Below the pieces are notes generated by a model. The model was given only the letters and a program-made list of their open reading frames with translations. It made no database searches and was not told the origin of the DNA. This document shows, piece by piece, positions 41,092 to 49,290 of a DNA stretch of 64,000 nt. Made by a program: the position numbers and the translations under genes. Location of the stretch: NCBI RefSeq assembly GCF_040253635.1, contig NZ_JBEJGX010000003.1, forward strand, positions 1,736,001 through 1,800,000, in the 5' to 3' direction. Numbering within the stretch: the stretch's first letter is position 1; every line of letters begins with the position of its first letter. The DNA comes from Streptomyces sp. Edi2 (GTDB lineage Bacteria; Actinomycetota; Actinomycetes; Streptomycetales; Streptomycetaceae).

Positions 41092-41126
41092 GCCGTGCCC
41101 GAGGGGGTGGGGACCTCGGGCACGGC
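41092..41126. terminator. Hairpin terminator after the acyl-CoA dehydrogenase
   Basis: A perfect 12-bp stem gccgtgcccgag (41092-41103) / ctcgggcacggc (41115-41126), 33 bp beyond the stop. Confidence 0.75.
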
Positions 41127-41208
41127 CCGCGTACGCCGCGGGCGGGGCGCCTTGTCCACCGATCGGAGCGGACCCCGGCCCGGCGGGCCCCGCCGTTATC
41201 CTCGGGGG

Positions 41209-41850
41209 ATGCGTATCGGCGAACTGGCGCGGCGGACCGGGGTGCCGGTTCCGTCGATCAAGTACTACACCCGGGAAGGCATGTTGCCCCCGGGCGAGCG
41301 CATCAGTCCGAACCAGGTCCAGTACGCCGAATCGCACATCCGGCGGCTGAAGCTGATCCGGGCACTGACCGAAGTGGGCGGCTTGTCCATCGCGGCCGCC
41401 GCCGAGGTACTGGCCGGCATCGACTCTCCGGGCACCACCCCGCACGGCATGCTCGGGACCGCGCAGTCGGCGGTCAGCAAGGTGGCCGCCGAGCGGGGCA
41501 CCGACGAGATGTGGGAGCGCGCCGAGCGCGAGGTCGCGGAGCTGGTGCGGCGGCACGACTGGGCGGTGCGGCCGGAGAATCCGGGGTGGCGGACGCTGGT
41601 GCAGGTCGTGGTGGCCTACCACGAGCTCGACCAGAGCGCGCTGCTCGGCCTGCTCGACCGGTACGCGCAGGCCGCCGGGTCCCTGGCCGCCGCCGAGCTG
41701 GCGGCGTTCGACGGGGTCCCGAGCCTCGACGCCCAGATCGAGGGTGCGGTGCTCGGGACCGTGCTGGGCGACACGGCGATGGCCGCGCTGCGGCGTATCG
41801 CTCAGGAGGACGTGGCCCGGCGGGGGCAGGCGCGGTCTCAGACCGGGTGA
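41209..41850 (+). CDS. MerR-family regulator
   Basis: 213 residues. N-terminal MerR helix-turn-helix MRIGELARRTGVPVPSIKYYTREGML, wing NQVQYAESHIRRLKLI, then a C-terminal all-helical domain of about 130 residues. No conserved cysteines, so a small-molecule or stress sensor rather than a metal sensor. The start is MRIGELA at 41209, preceded by CTCGGGGG. The 3' end overlaps the convergent methyltransferase stop by 13 bp. No target is evident. Confidence 0.82.
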   Translation: MRIGELARRTGVPVPSIKYYTREGMLPPGERISPNQVQYAESHIRRLKLIRALTEVGGLSIAAAAEVLAGIDSPGTTPHGMLGTAQSAVSKVAAERGTDEMWERAEREVAELVRRHDWAVRPENPGWRTLVQVVVAYHELDQSALLGLLDRYAQAAGSLAAAELAAFDGVPSLDAQIEGAVLGTVLGDTAMAALRRIAQEDVARRGQARSQTG

Positions 41851-42467
41851 ACGGGGTCGCCGGCCGGCACGAGGTGATGCACCCGGGCCGGCGGCAGGTT
41901 GCCCAGCACCAGTTCGGTACGGAAGGTGTGCCGGTCGAGTATGCGGCGCAGCGCGTTCTGGCCGTCGAGGGCGTGGACCCGGGCGGCCGGGCCGCTGAAC
42001 GTGCGGCGGACCGTGGCGCCGCCGACGTAGCCGAAGAAGGAGAGCGTGCCGCCGGGCCGCAGGGCGCCGAGCAGCCGGTCGAAGATGTCCGTCGTGGTGG
42101 GGGCGTCGAAGTTCGCGAACGGCAGGCCGCAGACGATCGTGTCGTAGGTGCCGAGTTCGTGCTCCTGCACCAGGCCGGTGAGGAACTGCAGCCGGGGGTC
42201 GCTGCCGTAGGCGCCGTGCAGGATGTCGACGAAGCGCGGGTTGGCCTCGACCAGGTCGAGGGTGTCCTCCCGGCCGAGCGCGTCGGCGATGTGGCGGGTC
42301 ACCGCGCCGGTGCCGGGGCCCACCTCCAGGACCGCGCGGGAGCGGCCGGGGCTCGGGATCAGGTAGCGGGTCAGGGCCCTGCCGAGCCGGGGACTGCTCG
42401 GAGCAATCGCGCCCACCTCCCGGCGCGTCCGTGCGTACTCCCGGAGAAACAGCGTCACTTCAGCCAC
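41838..42467 (-). CDS. SAM-dependent methyltransferase, phospholipid N-methyltransferase-like
   Basis: 209 residues, class I Rossmann methyltransferase. SAM-binding LEVGPGTGAVTRHIADAL, acidic strand end LDLVEANPRF, motif IV-like YDTIVCGLPFANF and GALRPGGTLSFFGYV. The N-terminal FLREYARTRREVGAIAPSSPRLGRALTR split matches PmtA/phosphatidylethanolamine N-methyltransferase-like and similar proteins. The substrate is uncertain (lipid or rRNA-type small substrates are possible). I chose the GTG at 42467 (MAEVTLFLREY); a GTG four codons upstream is an alternative. Nested palindromes 15-53 bp upstream suggest regulated expression. Confidence 0.75.
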   Translation of the reverse strand: MAEVTLFLREYARTRREVGAIAPSSPRLGRALTRYLIPSPGRSRAVLEVGPGTGAVTRHIADALGREDTLDLVEANPRFVDILHGAYGSDPRLQFLTGLVQEHELGTYDTIVCGLPFANFDAPTTTDIFDRLLGALRPGGTLSFFGYVGGATVRRTFSGPAARVHALDGQNALRRILDRHTFRTELVLGNLPPARVHHLVPAGDPVHPV

Positions 42468-42481
42468 AAGGCCACCCACAT

Positions 42482-42520
42482 CGGTAGTGATAGCAGAACT
42501 ATCGATACCGTAAGTTACGG
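42482..42520. promoter_or_regulatory. Nested dyads upstream of the methyltransferase
   Basis: The first dyad, cggtagtgatag (42482-42493) / ctatcgataccg (42499-42510), matches at 10 of 12 positions. The second, ccgtaagttacgg (42508-42520), is a perfect 13-mer palindrome around a central G. They share ccg and lie in an AT-rich patch, so promoter or operator. Confidence 0.55.
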
Positions 42521-42911
42521 ACCGCGGATGAGGACAGCCCCGAACCGTGACCGCCCCTTGAGTGTCGTTGCCCAGGAGCGCGTTCCCACAGGTCTTGCGC
42601 GCAATCCAATAAATTCCTGAAGATGCGGTGAAGGCCCTCAGGGGCGCGCCGAGAGGCGGTCCGGATCGGCCCGATGTGGCCGGTCCGGCACACAGGGCGA
42701 GGGAGTGTGAGGAACGCCACTCCGGCGCGTGTGGCCAACGGAACACCGCGGTCGGCCGGTGCGGACGGTCGACATCCTGGCCCGCGGCCGGGCTCGCACG
42801 CGGTGGCCGGGCGGGGCCGGAGGCGGTCAGTCCGCCCCGGGCCTCGGCCCCTGGGTCTCCGCCCCCGGGAGCTCCGGCCCCCGGACGCGGCGTGCGGCGT
42901 GCGGCGCGCGC
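42521..42911. other. 391-bp gap between methyltransferase promoter and TetR 3' end
   Basis: No gene or clear hairpin on either strand. It probably contains the upstream part of the methyltransferase promoter. Confidence 0.4.
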
Positions 42912-43517
42912 CTACGGCCGCAGGGCGCGCAGCAGCAGATCCGCCAGGTGATCGGCGACCTGCTGCGGGCTGAGCGGTCCGTCCTCGCGGTACCACGTGC
43001 CCAGGTGGTGCACGGAGCCGAAGTGGTAGTCCACGACCAGGTCGGCGGGGATGTCGGCGGCGAAGACACCGGTGCGCTGGCCCTCCTCGACCAGGGCCCG
43101 GAACCGCTCGTGGTAGCGGCGCCGTTCGGCGCGTACCTGCTTGTCCTTCTCCGGGCTCAGCTGGTGCATCGAGCGGAAGAAGATCTTGGTGTCGTCGAGG
43201 TTCTCGATGGTGGTGACGACCACGTCGGCGGCGGCGTCCCGCAGTCGCTGCTCCACCGGCGCGTCGGCACCGGCGAAGTGGTCCAGCCGCTCCTGCTGGA
43301 GTCGCAGGACCCGGCCGTAGACCTCGTGGAGCAGATCCTCCTTGGAGCCGAAGTAGTGGTACAGGGCGCCCTTGGTGACGCCCGCCGTATCGACGATCTC
43401 CTGGACGGAGGTGCGGTCGTAGCCCTGCTCGGCGAAGAGCCTGGTGGCGGTCGCCAGCAGCCGCTGGGCCACCGGCTTCGCACTGCCGCTGCCGTTGCCG
43501 TCCTTCGTGCCGGCCAT
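42912..43517 (-). CDS. TetR-family regulator of the acyl-CoA region
   Basis: 201 residues. N-terminal helix-turn-helix LLATATRLFAEQGYDRTSVQEI and VTKGALYHYFGSKEDLLHEV, then a helical ligand domain ending YHFGSVHHLGTWY..PLSPQQVADHLADLLL. The pattern matches Streptomyces fatty-acid/acyl-CoA-responsive TetR repressors. Start MAGTKDGNGSG at 43517, 28 bp downstream of the acyl-CoA ligase stop, and so last gene of the SDR-ligase-TetR operon. It is the obvious candidate to bind ATACCGACT-type dyads at 38.68 kb and 46.20 kb. Confidence 0.85.
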   Translation of the reverse strand: MAGTKDGNGSGSAKPVAQRLLATATRLFAEQGYDRTSVQEIVDTAGVTKGALYHYFGSKEDLLHEVYGRVLRLQQERLDHFAGADAPVEQRLRDAAADVVVTTIENLDDTKIFFRSMHQLSPEKDKQVRAERRRYHERFRALVEEGQRTGVFAADIPADLVVDYHFGSVHHLGTWYREDGPLSPQQVADHLADLLLRALRP

Positions 43518-43545
43518 CGCCCTCACCTGCTCCTTCGTGCTCTCG

Positions 43546-45207
43546 TCATGCGCGGTGGCGCAGCTCCCGTCGGAGGATCTTGCCACTCGTGGTCTTCGGA
43601 AGCTCGGCCAGGATCTCCACCGCACGGGGATATTTGTACGCGGCGAGCCGTTCCTTGCAGTAAGCGGCCAGCTCGGCGGGTTCCGGGGACGTGCCGGGGC
43701 GCAGGCTGACATAGGCCTTGACCGACTCGCCGCGGTAGGCATCGGGCACGCCGACGACCGCCGCCTCGCGCACCGCCGGATGGCTGTAGAGGACGTCCTC
43801 GACCTCGCGGGGCCAGACCTTGAAGCCGGAGGCGTTGATCATGTCCTTCTTGCGGTCGACGACGTACAGCCAGCCGCCGGCGTCCATGAAACCGATGTCA
43901 CCGGTCCGCAGCTCGCCGTCCGGGATGGCCTCGGCGGTGGCGTCGGGGCGGCGCCAGTAGCCGGGGACGACCTGGGGGCCGCGGACCGTTATCTCACCCT
44001 GCTCGCCGAACGGCAGGTCCCGGCCCCTCTCGTCGGTGATCCGCACGACGGTGTCGGGGCCGGGGACGCCCACGGCGAGCGTGCCGGAGACCTTGTCGAC
44101 CGGTGCCTCCCTGCCGGGCGGGACGCTGGCACAGGGGGCGGTGCACTCGGTCAGGCCGTAGCCGTTGTGGAGGTAGGGCCCGAAGTCGGTGCGGAACTTC
44201 TCGACGAGGGCGGGCGGCAGCGGCGCACCGCCCGAGGACATGGTCCGAAAGGACGCGAAGTGGTCGCGGGTGACCTCGGGGTGCGCCATCAGCGCCATAT
44301 AGGCGGTGGAGGGCCCGACCGTATAGGCGGGGCGGTGCTCCAGGAAGGCGTCCAGGACGACGCCGGCGTCGAAGCGGTAGGCGAGCGCGAGGGTGCCGGA
44401 GTTGGCGACACAGGCGGCCAGTTCGCAGACCATGCCGGTGATGTGGAAGAGCGGGGCGAGTGCGAAGTAGGTGGCGCCTTCGGGCAGGCCCAGGCCGGTG
44501 CGCTGGCGTTCGGCGTTGTAGGTGATGTTGCCGTGGGTGTTGGTGGCGCCTTTGGGGGTGCCGCTGGTGCCGGAGGTGTAGCTGATCAGCGCGAGGTCGT
44601 CGGCGGTGAGTTCCGGGTCGGTGGGCACCGCGCGGATCCTCCCCGCGGTGCGGGCGACGGTCAGCAGGTCGTCGGCGCCCTCCTGCGGGCCGAGCCGGTC
44701 ACCGCGCAGCACCCGCCGGTCGTCCCGGGTCTGCAGGTCCCGCTCCCAGGCGGTGAGCGCGATCCGTACGGTCGGCGCCCCGGCGGCGGTGGCCCGCAGA
44801 AAGCCGTCCCAGGTGCGGTCGGCGCAGATGACGGCGGTGACCTCGGCGTCGTCCAGGATGTGCCGCATTTCGGCGGACTTGTACATGGGGTTGACCGGCA
44901 CCACCACCCCGCCGGCCTTCCACACGCCGAGCAGGGCGAGCACGAAGTGCGGGGTGTTCTGCAGCATGACCGCGGCCCGGTCGCCGCGCCGGAAGCCGCG
45001 CTCGGCGAGGTGGGCGGCGATGCCGTCGGAGAGCGCATCGGTCTCGGCGTAGGACAGCCGGCCGTCGAAGTAGGCGAGCGCCGTACGGTCGGGGGCCCGG
45101 CCGACCGCGGACCGGAAGGCGTGCAGCGTCGAGGGGGGCGGCTGGACGGGGGCGCGCTGGGCGTCGGTGAGCTGTGCCAGCCACGGCATGTCCTGGTAGG
45201 AGGTCAT
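43546..45207 (-). CDS. Acyl-CoA synthetase / AMP-dependent ligase
   Basis: 553 residues of the ANL superfamily: P-loop ISYTSGTSGTPKGATN, A5-like YGLTECTAP, A7 LRTGDIGFMD, A8 DRKKDMINASGFKVWPREVE, and catalytic Lys near the end in PKTTSGKILRREL. It activates a carboxylic acid (probably a medium or long fatty acid) to its CoA thioester in the cytoplasm. It is cotranscribed with the downstream TetR (28-bp gap) and, after 180 bp, with the upstream SDR. An ATG start at 45207 is preceded by GGGCCGCACC with no clear ribosome site. Confidence 0.9.
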   Translation of the reverse strand: MTSYQDMPWLAQLTDAQRAPVQPPPSTLHAFRSAVGRAPDRTALAYFDGRLSYAETDALSDGIAAHLAERGFRRGDRAAVMLQNTPHFVLALLGVWKAGGVVVPVNPMYKSAEMRHILDDAEVTAVICADRTWDGFLRATAAGAPTVRIALTAWERDLQTRDDRRVLRGDRLGPQEGADDLLTVARTAGRIRAVPTDPELTADDLALISYTSGTSGTPKGATNTHGNITYNAERQRTGLGLPEGATYFALAPLFHITGMVCELAACVANSGTLALAYRFDAGVVLDAFLEHRPAYTVGPSTAYMALMAHPEVTRDHFASFRTMSSGGAPLPPALVEKFRTDFGPYLHNGYGLTECTAPCASVPPGREAPVDKVSGTLAVGVPGPDTVVRITDERGRDLPFGEQGEITVRGPQVVPGYWRRPDATAEAIPDGELRTGDIGFMDAGGWLYVVDRKKDMINASGFKVWPREVEDVLYSHPAVREAAVVGVPDAYRGESVKAYVSLRPGTSPEPAELAAYCKERLAAYKYPRAVEILAELPKTTSGKILRRELRHRA

Positions 45208-45387
45208 CGGGGTGCGGCCCTTTCTTCCTGATCGCCTGAATCATCCCTGCGGGGAAACTGCCCGGGTGACGCGGGGTGGCGGGGGACGTGGGGTGGCAGG
45301 TGACGTGCGGTGACCTGCCGGGCCCGGCCGGCCGTCGGCCCGTCGGCCCGCCCGGCCCGCCCCCCTGCGCCGCCGGGGCGGGTGGTC

Positions 45388-46161
45388 CTAGGAGCCGTCT
45401 CCCTCGGCCTGCTCCAACTTCCGCTGGAGGTGGTTCATCCCGCCGAGCCAGCGGTCGGGGTCGGCCGCCCGCGCGGTGTAGTAGTCCGCGACCTCCGGGT
45501 GCGGCAGGACCAGGAAGCGGCCCTCGGCCATCGCGGCGAAGAGGGCGTCGGCGACGTCCTCGGGCTCCACGGCCGTGGGCGTCAGGACCAGGTCCCCGGC
45601 GACGCCGGTGGCGGCCAGCATGTCGGTACGGACGCCCTGCGGGCAGATGGCGTGGACGTCGATACCGCGGTGCCGGTAGGTCAGCGAGAGCCATTCGGCG
45701 AAGGCATAGGCGCCGTGCTTGGTGACGCTGTACGGGGCCGCGGCGACCATGGTGAGCAGCCCCGCGGCGGAGACGGTGGAGATGAAGCGCCCGCTGCCGC
45801 GCTCCAGCCACTCCGGCACCAGCTCCCGCGCGGCCCGGACATGTGCCATGACATTGACGTCCCAGGCCAGCGCCCAGTCCTCGTCGGGCGCCTCGGCCCC
45901 ACCGCCGGTCCCCACCCCGGCGTTGGCGCAGAAGATGTCGATACCGCCGCCGAGCGCCGCCCGTGCGGCCGGGACGACGGCGGAGGCGTCGCCGGCGACC
46001 GCGATCGCCCCGATCTCCCCGGCGGTCTTCGCCGCCTTGGCCTCGTCCAGATCGTTGACCACGACCCGGGCGCCCTCGGCGGCGAACCGGCGGGCCAGCG
46101 CGGCGCCGATCCCCCCGCCCGCCCCGGTCACGACAACGGCCTTGTCCCGTACGGCTTCCAC
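45388..46161 (-). CDS. Short-chain dehydrogenase/reductase
   Basis: 257 residues, classical SDR: VVTGAGGGIGAALA cofactor loop, NDLDE strand end (NAD preference), CANAGVG, catalytic YSVTK and Ser in ISTVSAAG. The C-terminal part has HLQRKLEQAEG. The GTG start at 46161 (MEAVRDKAVVV) has GGGAGA upstream. It probably oxidises or reduces a hydroxy/keto acyl substrate. It leads the ligase-TetR operon and has a TetR-like operator in its promoter, as does the kinase-ACAD operon. Confidence 0.85.
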   Translation of the reverse strand: MEAVRDKAVVVTGAGGGIGAALARRFAAEGARVVVNDLDEAKAAKTAGEIGAIAVAGDASAVVPAARAALGGGIDIFCANAGVGTGGGAEAPDEDWALAWDVNVMAHVRAARELVPEWLERGSGRFISTVSAAGLLTMVAAAPYSVTKHGAYAFAEWLSLTYRHRGIDVHAICPQGVRTDMLAATGVAGDLVLTPTAVEPEDVADALFAAMAEGRFLVLPHPEVADYYTARAADPDRWLGGMNHLQRKLEQAEGDGS

Positions 46162-46197
46162 CCTGGGTCTCCCTCGGTCGGGTCGATTCGACTCAGG

Positions 46198-46216
46198 CAG
46201 ACTAACCAGTCGGTAT
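46198..46216. promoter_or_regulatory. TetR-type operator before the SDR gene
   Basis: On the minus strand it reads ATACCGACTGGTTAGTCTG, whose first half is identical to the first half of the 38.68-kb palindrome and whose second half is degenerate. It lies about 40 bp upstream of the SDR start. Confidence 0.6.
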
Positions 46217-46225
46217 GTCCCGGCG

Positions 46226-46366
46226 GAAGAGTCCTTGCGGTACCGGCCGGGTCCGAGCGGACGCGTCCTTGCCGCAGCGGCCGCGCGCATACGGAGGAGT
46301 CCTTGCCGCACCCCGCCGGGCCCATGCCGAAGAGTCCTTGCCGTACCGGCCGGGTCCATTCCGCCA
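46226..46366. repeat. Four tandem 34-35-bp direct repeats
   Basis: The string gtccttgccg recurs at 46231, 46265, 46299 and 46334 with flanking ga(a/g)ga before and (cc)ggccggg after. Units 1 and 4 are nearly identical, 2 and 3 more diverged. They lie in the divergent region between the SDR and muramidase genes. A 34-bp period breaks any reading frame, so it is not coding. Confidence 0.75.
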
Positions 46367-46434
46367 CGCCCCGGAGCGGGCTAGCGTGCACACGACACGT
46401 ACCCGGTTGATTCCCTGATCACGGAGGTGTGCGG

Positions 46435-47712
46435 ATGGCTCTGTCGAGACGCGTTCTGCTCGGGCGGCTGGCGACGGCGGGAGCGGCCGGTGCGGCACTG
46501 GCCACGGGCGCGGGGCCCGCGCAGGCGGCGGACCCCGCGCACGGCGGCGGACGGCGGGTGCACACCGGCTTCGACCGGCTGGCCGCCGACGGCTACCGCC
46601 TCCTGGACGGCCACCGGGCCGGCCTCGTCACCAACCCCACCGGTGTCACCCGGGATCTGCGGCACATCGTGGATGTGATGCACGCCGACGAACGGGTGCG
46701 GCTGACCGCCGTCTTCGGCCCCGAGCACGGCTTCCGCGGCACCGCCCAGGCCGGCGGCTCCGAGGGCCGCTACGACGATCCGGCCACCGGCCTGCCGGTC
46801 TACGACACGTACAACAAGAGCGGCAGGGAACTCGCCGGCATCTTCGGCGCCTCCGGGGTGGACACCGTCGTCTTCGACATCCAGGACGTGGGCGCGCGCT
46901 TCTACACCTACATCTGGACGCTGTACGACTGCATGGTGGCGGCGGCGCTCGCCGGCAAGCGCTTCGTCGTCCTCGACCGGCCCAATCCGGTCACCGGCCG
47001 CTCGGCCACCGGCCCGGTGCTCGACAAGGCGTACGCCTCGTTCATCGGCCGGGAGCCCATCGCGCAGGCACACGGGATGACGGTGACGGAGCTGGCGCTG
47101 CTGTTCAACGGCGAGTTCGTGCCGCAGGCGGCCGGGCGCCCGGTGGAGCTGGAGACCGTACGGATGACCGGCTGGCGGCGCACCGACTTCTTCGACGCCA
47201 CCGGCCTGCCCTGGGTGCCGCCGAGCCCCAACATGCCCACGCCCGACACCGCCCTGGTCTACTCCGGCACCTGTCTCTTCGAGGGCACCAACCTCTCCGA
47301 GGGGCGCGGCACCACCCGCCCCTTCGAGCTGCTGGGTGCGGACGGCATCGACCACCGCTGGGCCGCGGCCGCCACCGGACTGGGCCTGCCCGGCGTCCAC
47401 TTCCGGGAGGCCTACTTCGCCCCCACCTTCTCCAAGTTCCAGGGCAAGACGATCGGCGGCGTCCAGCTGCACGTCCACGACCGCGAGGCGTTCGACCCGG
47501 TACGCACCGGCATCGGGCTCCTGGTGACCGCGAAGCGGGTCTGGAGCGGCTTCGCCTGGCGTCCCGACAACGGCATCGACCGGCTGACCGGCTCGTCGAC
47601 CGTCCGCAAGATGATCGACGCGGGCGCGGATCCCGACGGGATCGTGGCCGCCTGGCAGGAGGGGCTGAGGCGCTTCCGGGCGGTGCGACGACGGTATCTG
47701 CGGTACCCGTAA
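46435..47712 (+). CDS. Exo-beta-N-acetylmuramidase (NamZ/DUF1343), Tat-exported
   Basis: 425 residues, DUF1343, for which Bacillus NamZ removes N-acetylmuramic acid from the ends of peptidoglycan glycans. N-terminal twin-arginine signal LSRRVLLGRLATAGAAG with cleavage near AQAADPA. Family signatures are present: GLVTNPTGV, FGPEHGFRG, VFDIQDVGARFYTYIWT, LDRPNPVTG, EGTNLSEGRGT and REAYFAPTFSKFQG. The start is the ATG at 46435 with GGAGG seven bases upstream; the GTG two codons before is less well placed. It probably works outside the membrane in peptidoglycan recycling. No sugar-uptake genes are directly adjacent. Confidence 0.88.
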   Translation: MALSRRVLLGRLATAGAAGAALATGAGPAQAADPAHGGGRRVHTGFDRLAADGYRLLDGHRAGLVTNPTGVTRDLRHIVDVMHADERVRLTAVFGPEHGFRGTAQAGGSEGRYDDPATGLPVYDTYNKSGRELAGIFGASGVDTVVFDIQDVGARFYTYIWTLYDCMVAAALAGKRFVVLDRPNPVTGRSATGPVLDKAYASFIGREPIAQAHGMTVTELALLFNGEFVPQAAGRPVELETVRMTGWRRTDFFDATGLPWVPPSPNMPTPDTALVYSGTCLFEGTNLSEGRGTTRPFELLGADGIDHRWAAAATGLGLPGVHFREAYFAPTFSKFQGKTIGGVQLHVHDREAFDPVRTGIGLLVTAKRVWSGFAWRPDNGIDRLTGSSTVRKMIDAGADPDGIVAAWQEGLRRFRAVRRRYLRYP

Positions 47713-47806
47713 GCGTTACCCGGCAGAGGCGTTGGGCGGTCTCAAGAACCGAGACAGCCCATTTCACCTCTTGACTGCCCCCTGCACCGAGCCGGAAAGT
47801 GCGCTG

Positions 47807-49177
47807 GTGAGTAGTGACGCGACATCAGCGCAGGGACCAGCGCATGGATCAGCACATGGACCAGCGCAGGCATCAGCAGATTCTCCCCCGGAGACGAAGG
47901 GGGAAGCCGGCGGCGGTGAGAGCCTGCGCCGGGTGGCGGTGGCCTCCTTCATCGGGACGGCCATCGAGTTCTACGACTTCTACATCTACGGGACGGCCGC
48001 CGCGCTCGTCCTCAACCAGGCGTTCTTTCCGACGCTCGACCCGGTCAACGCCACCCTCGCGTCCTTCTCCACCTACGCGGTGGCGTTCGCCGCACGGCCG
48101 CTGGGCTCGGTGCTCTTCGGCCACTTCGGTGACCGGGTGGGCCGGAAGTCCGTCCTGGTCGCCTCGCTGCTGCTGATGGGGCTCTCGACGGCGTGCGTCG
48201 GCCTGCTCCCCGGCTACGACACCTGGGGCGTCTGGGCGCCGTTGCTGCTGCTCGTGCTGCGCTTCCTGCAGGGCATCGGCCTGGGCGGCGAGTGGGGCGG
48301 GGCCGCACTGCTCGCGGTCGAGCATGCGCCGCGCAGGCGCCGCGGGCTGTATGCGGCCTTCCCGCAACTCGGCCCGTCCGTGGGGTTCTTCGCGGCGACC
48401 GGGGTGTTCTGGCTGCTGTCGTCCGTGCTCGATGACGCGGCGTTCGGCTCGTGGGGCTGGCGGGTGCCGTTTCTGCTGTCGTTCCTGCTGGTCGGCGTGG
48501 GGCTGTTCGTACGGTTGAAGATCAGTGAGACGCCGGTGTTCGCGAAGGTGCTGGACGCACAGGAAGCGAGCAAGGTCCCCGCCGTCGAGGTGCTGCGCCG
48601 TCATCCGCGCGAACTGCTGCTGGGCGCGGGCGGCATGATCGTCGCGTACGGCCTCTTCTACACCGCGACGACCTACTGCCTGTCCTACGCCACCGCCACC
48701 CTCGGCATCTCCCGCAACACCATGCTGGGGCTCTCCCTCGTCGCCTGCCTGTTCCTGGCCGCCGGTACCTGGCTCGCCGCCACCCGGTCCGACGCGGCCG
48801 GGCGCCGCAAGCTGATCCTCGCCGGGAGCGCTCTCGCCGTCGTGTGGGGTCTGGTGCTCTTCCCGCTGCTGGACACCGGGTCACCGGTGCTGATCGCCCT
48901 CGGTATCGGCGGCGCGCTGTTCTGCATGGGTGTGGTGTACGGCCCGATGGGCGCGTATCTGCCGGAGCTGTTCGGTGCGCGGGTGCGGTACTCGGGCGCC
49001 TCGCTGGCCTACAACCTGGGCGGCGTTCTCGGCGGCGCGGTGGCCCCGCTGGTCGCCACCCGGCTCCAGTCGGCATACGGATCGGCCTCGGTGGGCTGGT
49101 ACGTCAGCGCGATGGCGGTCGTCTCGCTGCTGTGCGTGCTGGCGCTGCCGGAGACCCGGGAGCGGGAGCTGGTCTGA
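47807..49177 (+). CDS. MHS-family MFS transporter
   Basis: 456 residues of the metabolite:H+ symporter group (ShiA/KgtP/ProP-like): GTAIEFYDFYIYGTAAAL helix 1, GHFGDRVGRKS loop 2-3, LRFLQGIGLGGEWGGAALLAVE, and a GARVRYSGASLAYNLGGVLGG helix near the end. Probably imports a carboxylate or osmolyte; the cargo is not determinable. I chose the GTG at 47807 (GGAAAG upstream). The next 50 residues are Ala/Ser/Gln/His-rich with short repeats and look like a disordered N-terminus. Tandem repeats lie directly after the stop. Confidence 0.82.
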   Translation: MSSDATSAQGPAHGSAHGPAQASADSPPETKGEAGGGESLRRVAVASFIGTAIEFYDFYIYGTAAALVLNQAFFPTLDPVNATLASFSTYAVAFAARPLGSVLFGHFGDRVGRKSVLVASLLLMGLSTACVGLLPGYDTWGVWAPLLLLVLRFLQGIGLGGEWGGAALLAVEHAPRRRRGLYAAFPQLGPSVGFFAATGVFWLLSSVLDDAAFGSWGWRVPFLLSFLLVGVGLFVRLKISETPVFAKVLDAQEASKVPAVEVLRRHPRELLLGAGGMIVAYGLFYTATTYCLSYATATLGISRNTMLGLSLVACLFLAAGTWLAATRSDAAGRRKLILAGSALAVVWGLVLFPLLDTGSPVLIALGIGGALFCMGVVYGPMGAYLPELFGARVRYSGASLAYNLGGVLGGAVAPLVATRLQSAYGSASVGWYVSAMAVVSLLCVLALPETRERELV

Positions 49178-49181
49178 CGAG

Positions 49182-49290
49182 CCGGTGACGCCGCGCGCTC
49201 GCAAGCCCCCGGTGACGCCGCGCGCTCCCCCCGAGCACCCGGTGACACCGCGCGCTCGCAAGCCCCCGGTGACACCGCGCGCTCACGAGC
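49182..49290. repeat. Four copies of a 27-30-bp repeat between convergent genes
   Basis: Units beginning ccggtgac at 49182, 49209, 49239 and 49266 (spacing 27, 30, 27 bp), each continuing (g/a)ccgcgcgctc. Copies 2 and 4 are followed by different tails. They overlap the 3' end of the LysR gene. Confidence 0.75.

Noticed and set aside
46226..46366. CRISPR array
   Set aside because: Four repeats with 34-bp period and no unique spacers; unit sequence is continuous, so it is a tandem repeat. No cas genes in the window.
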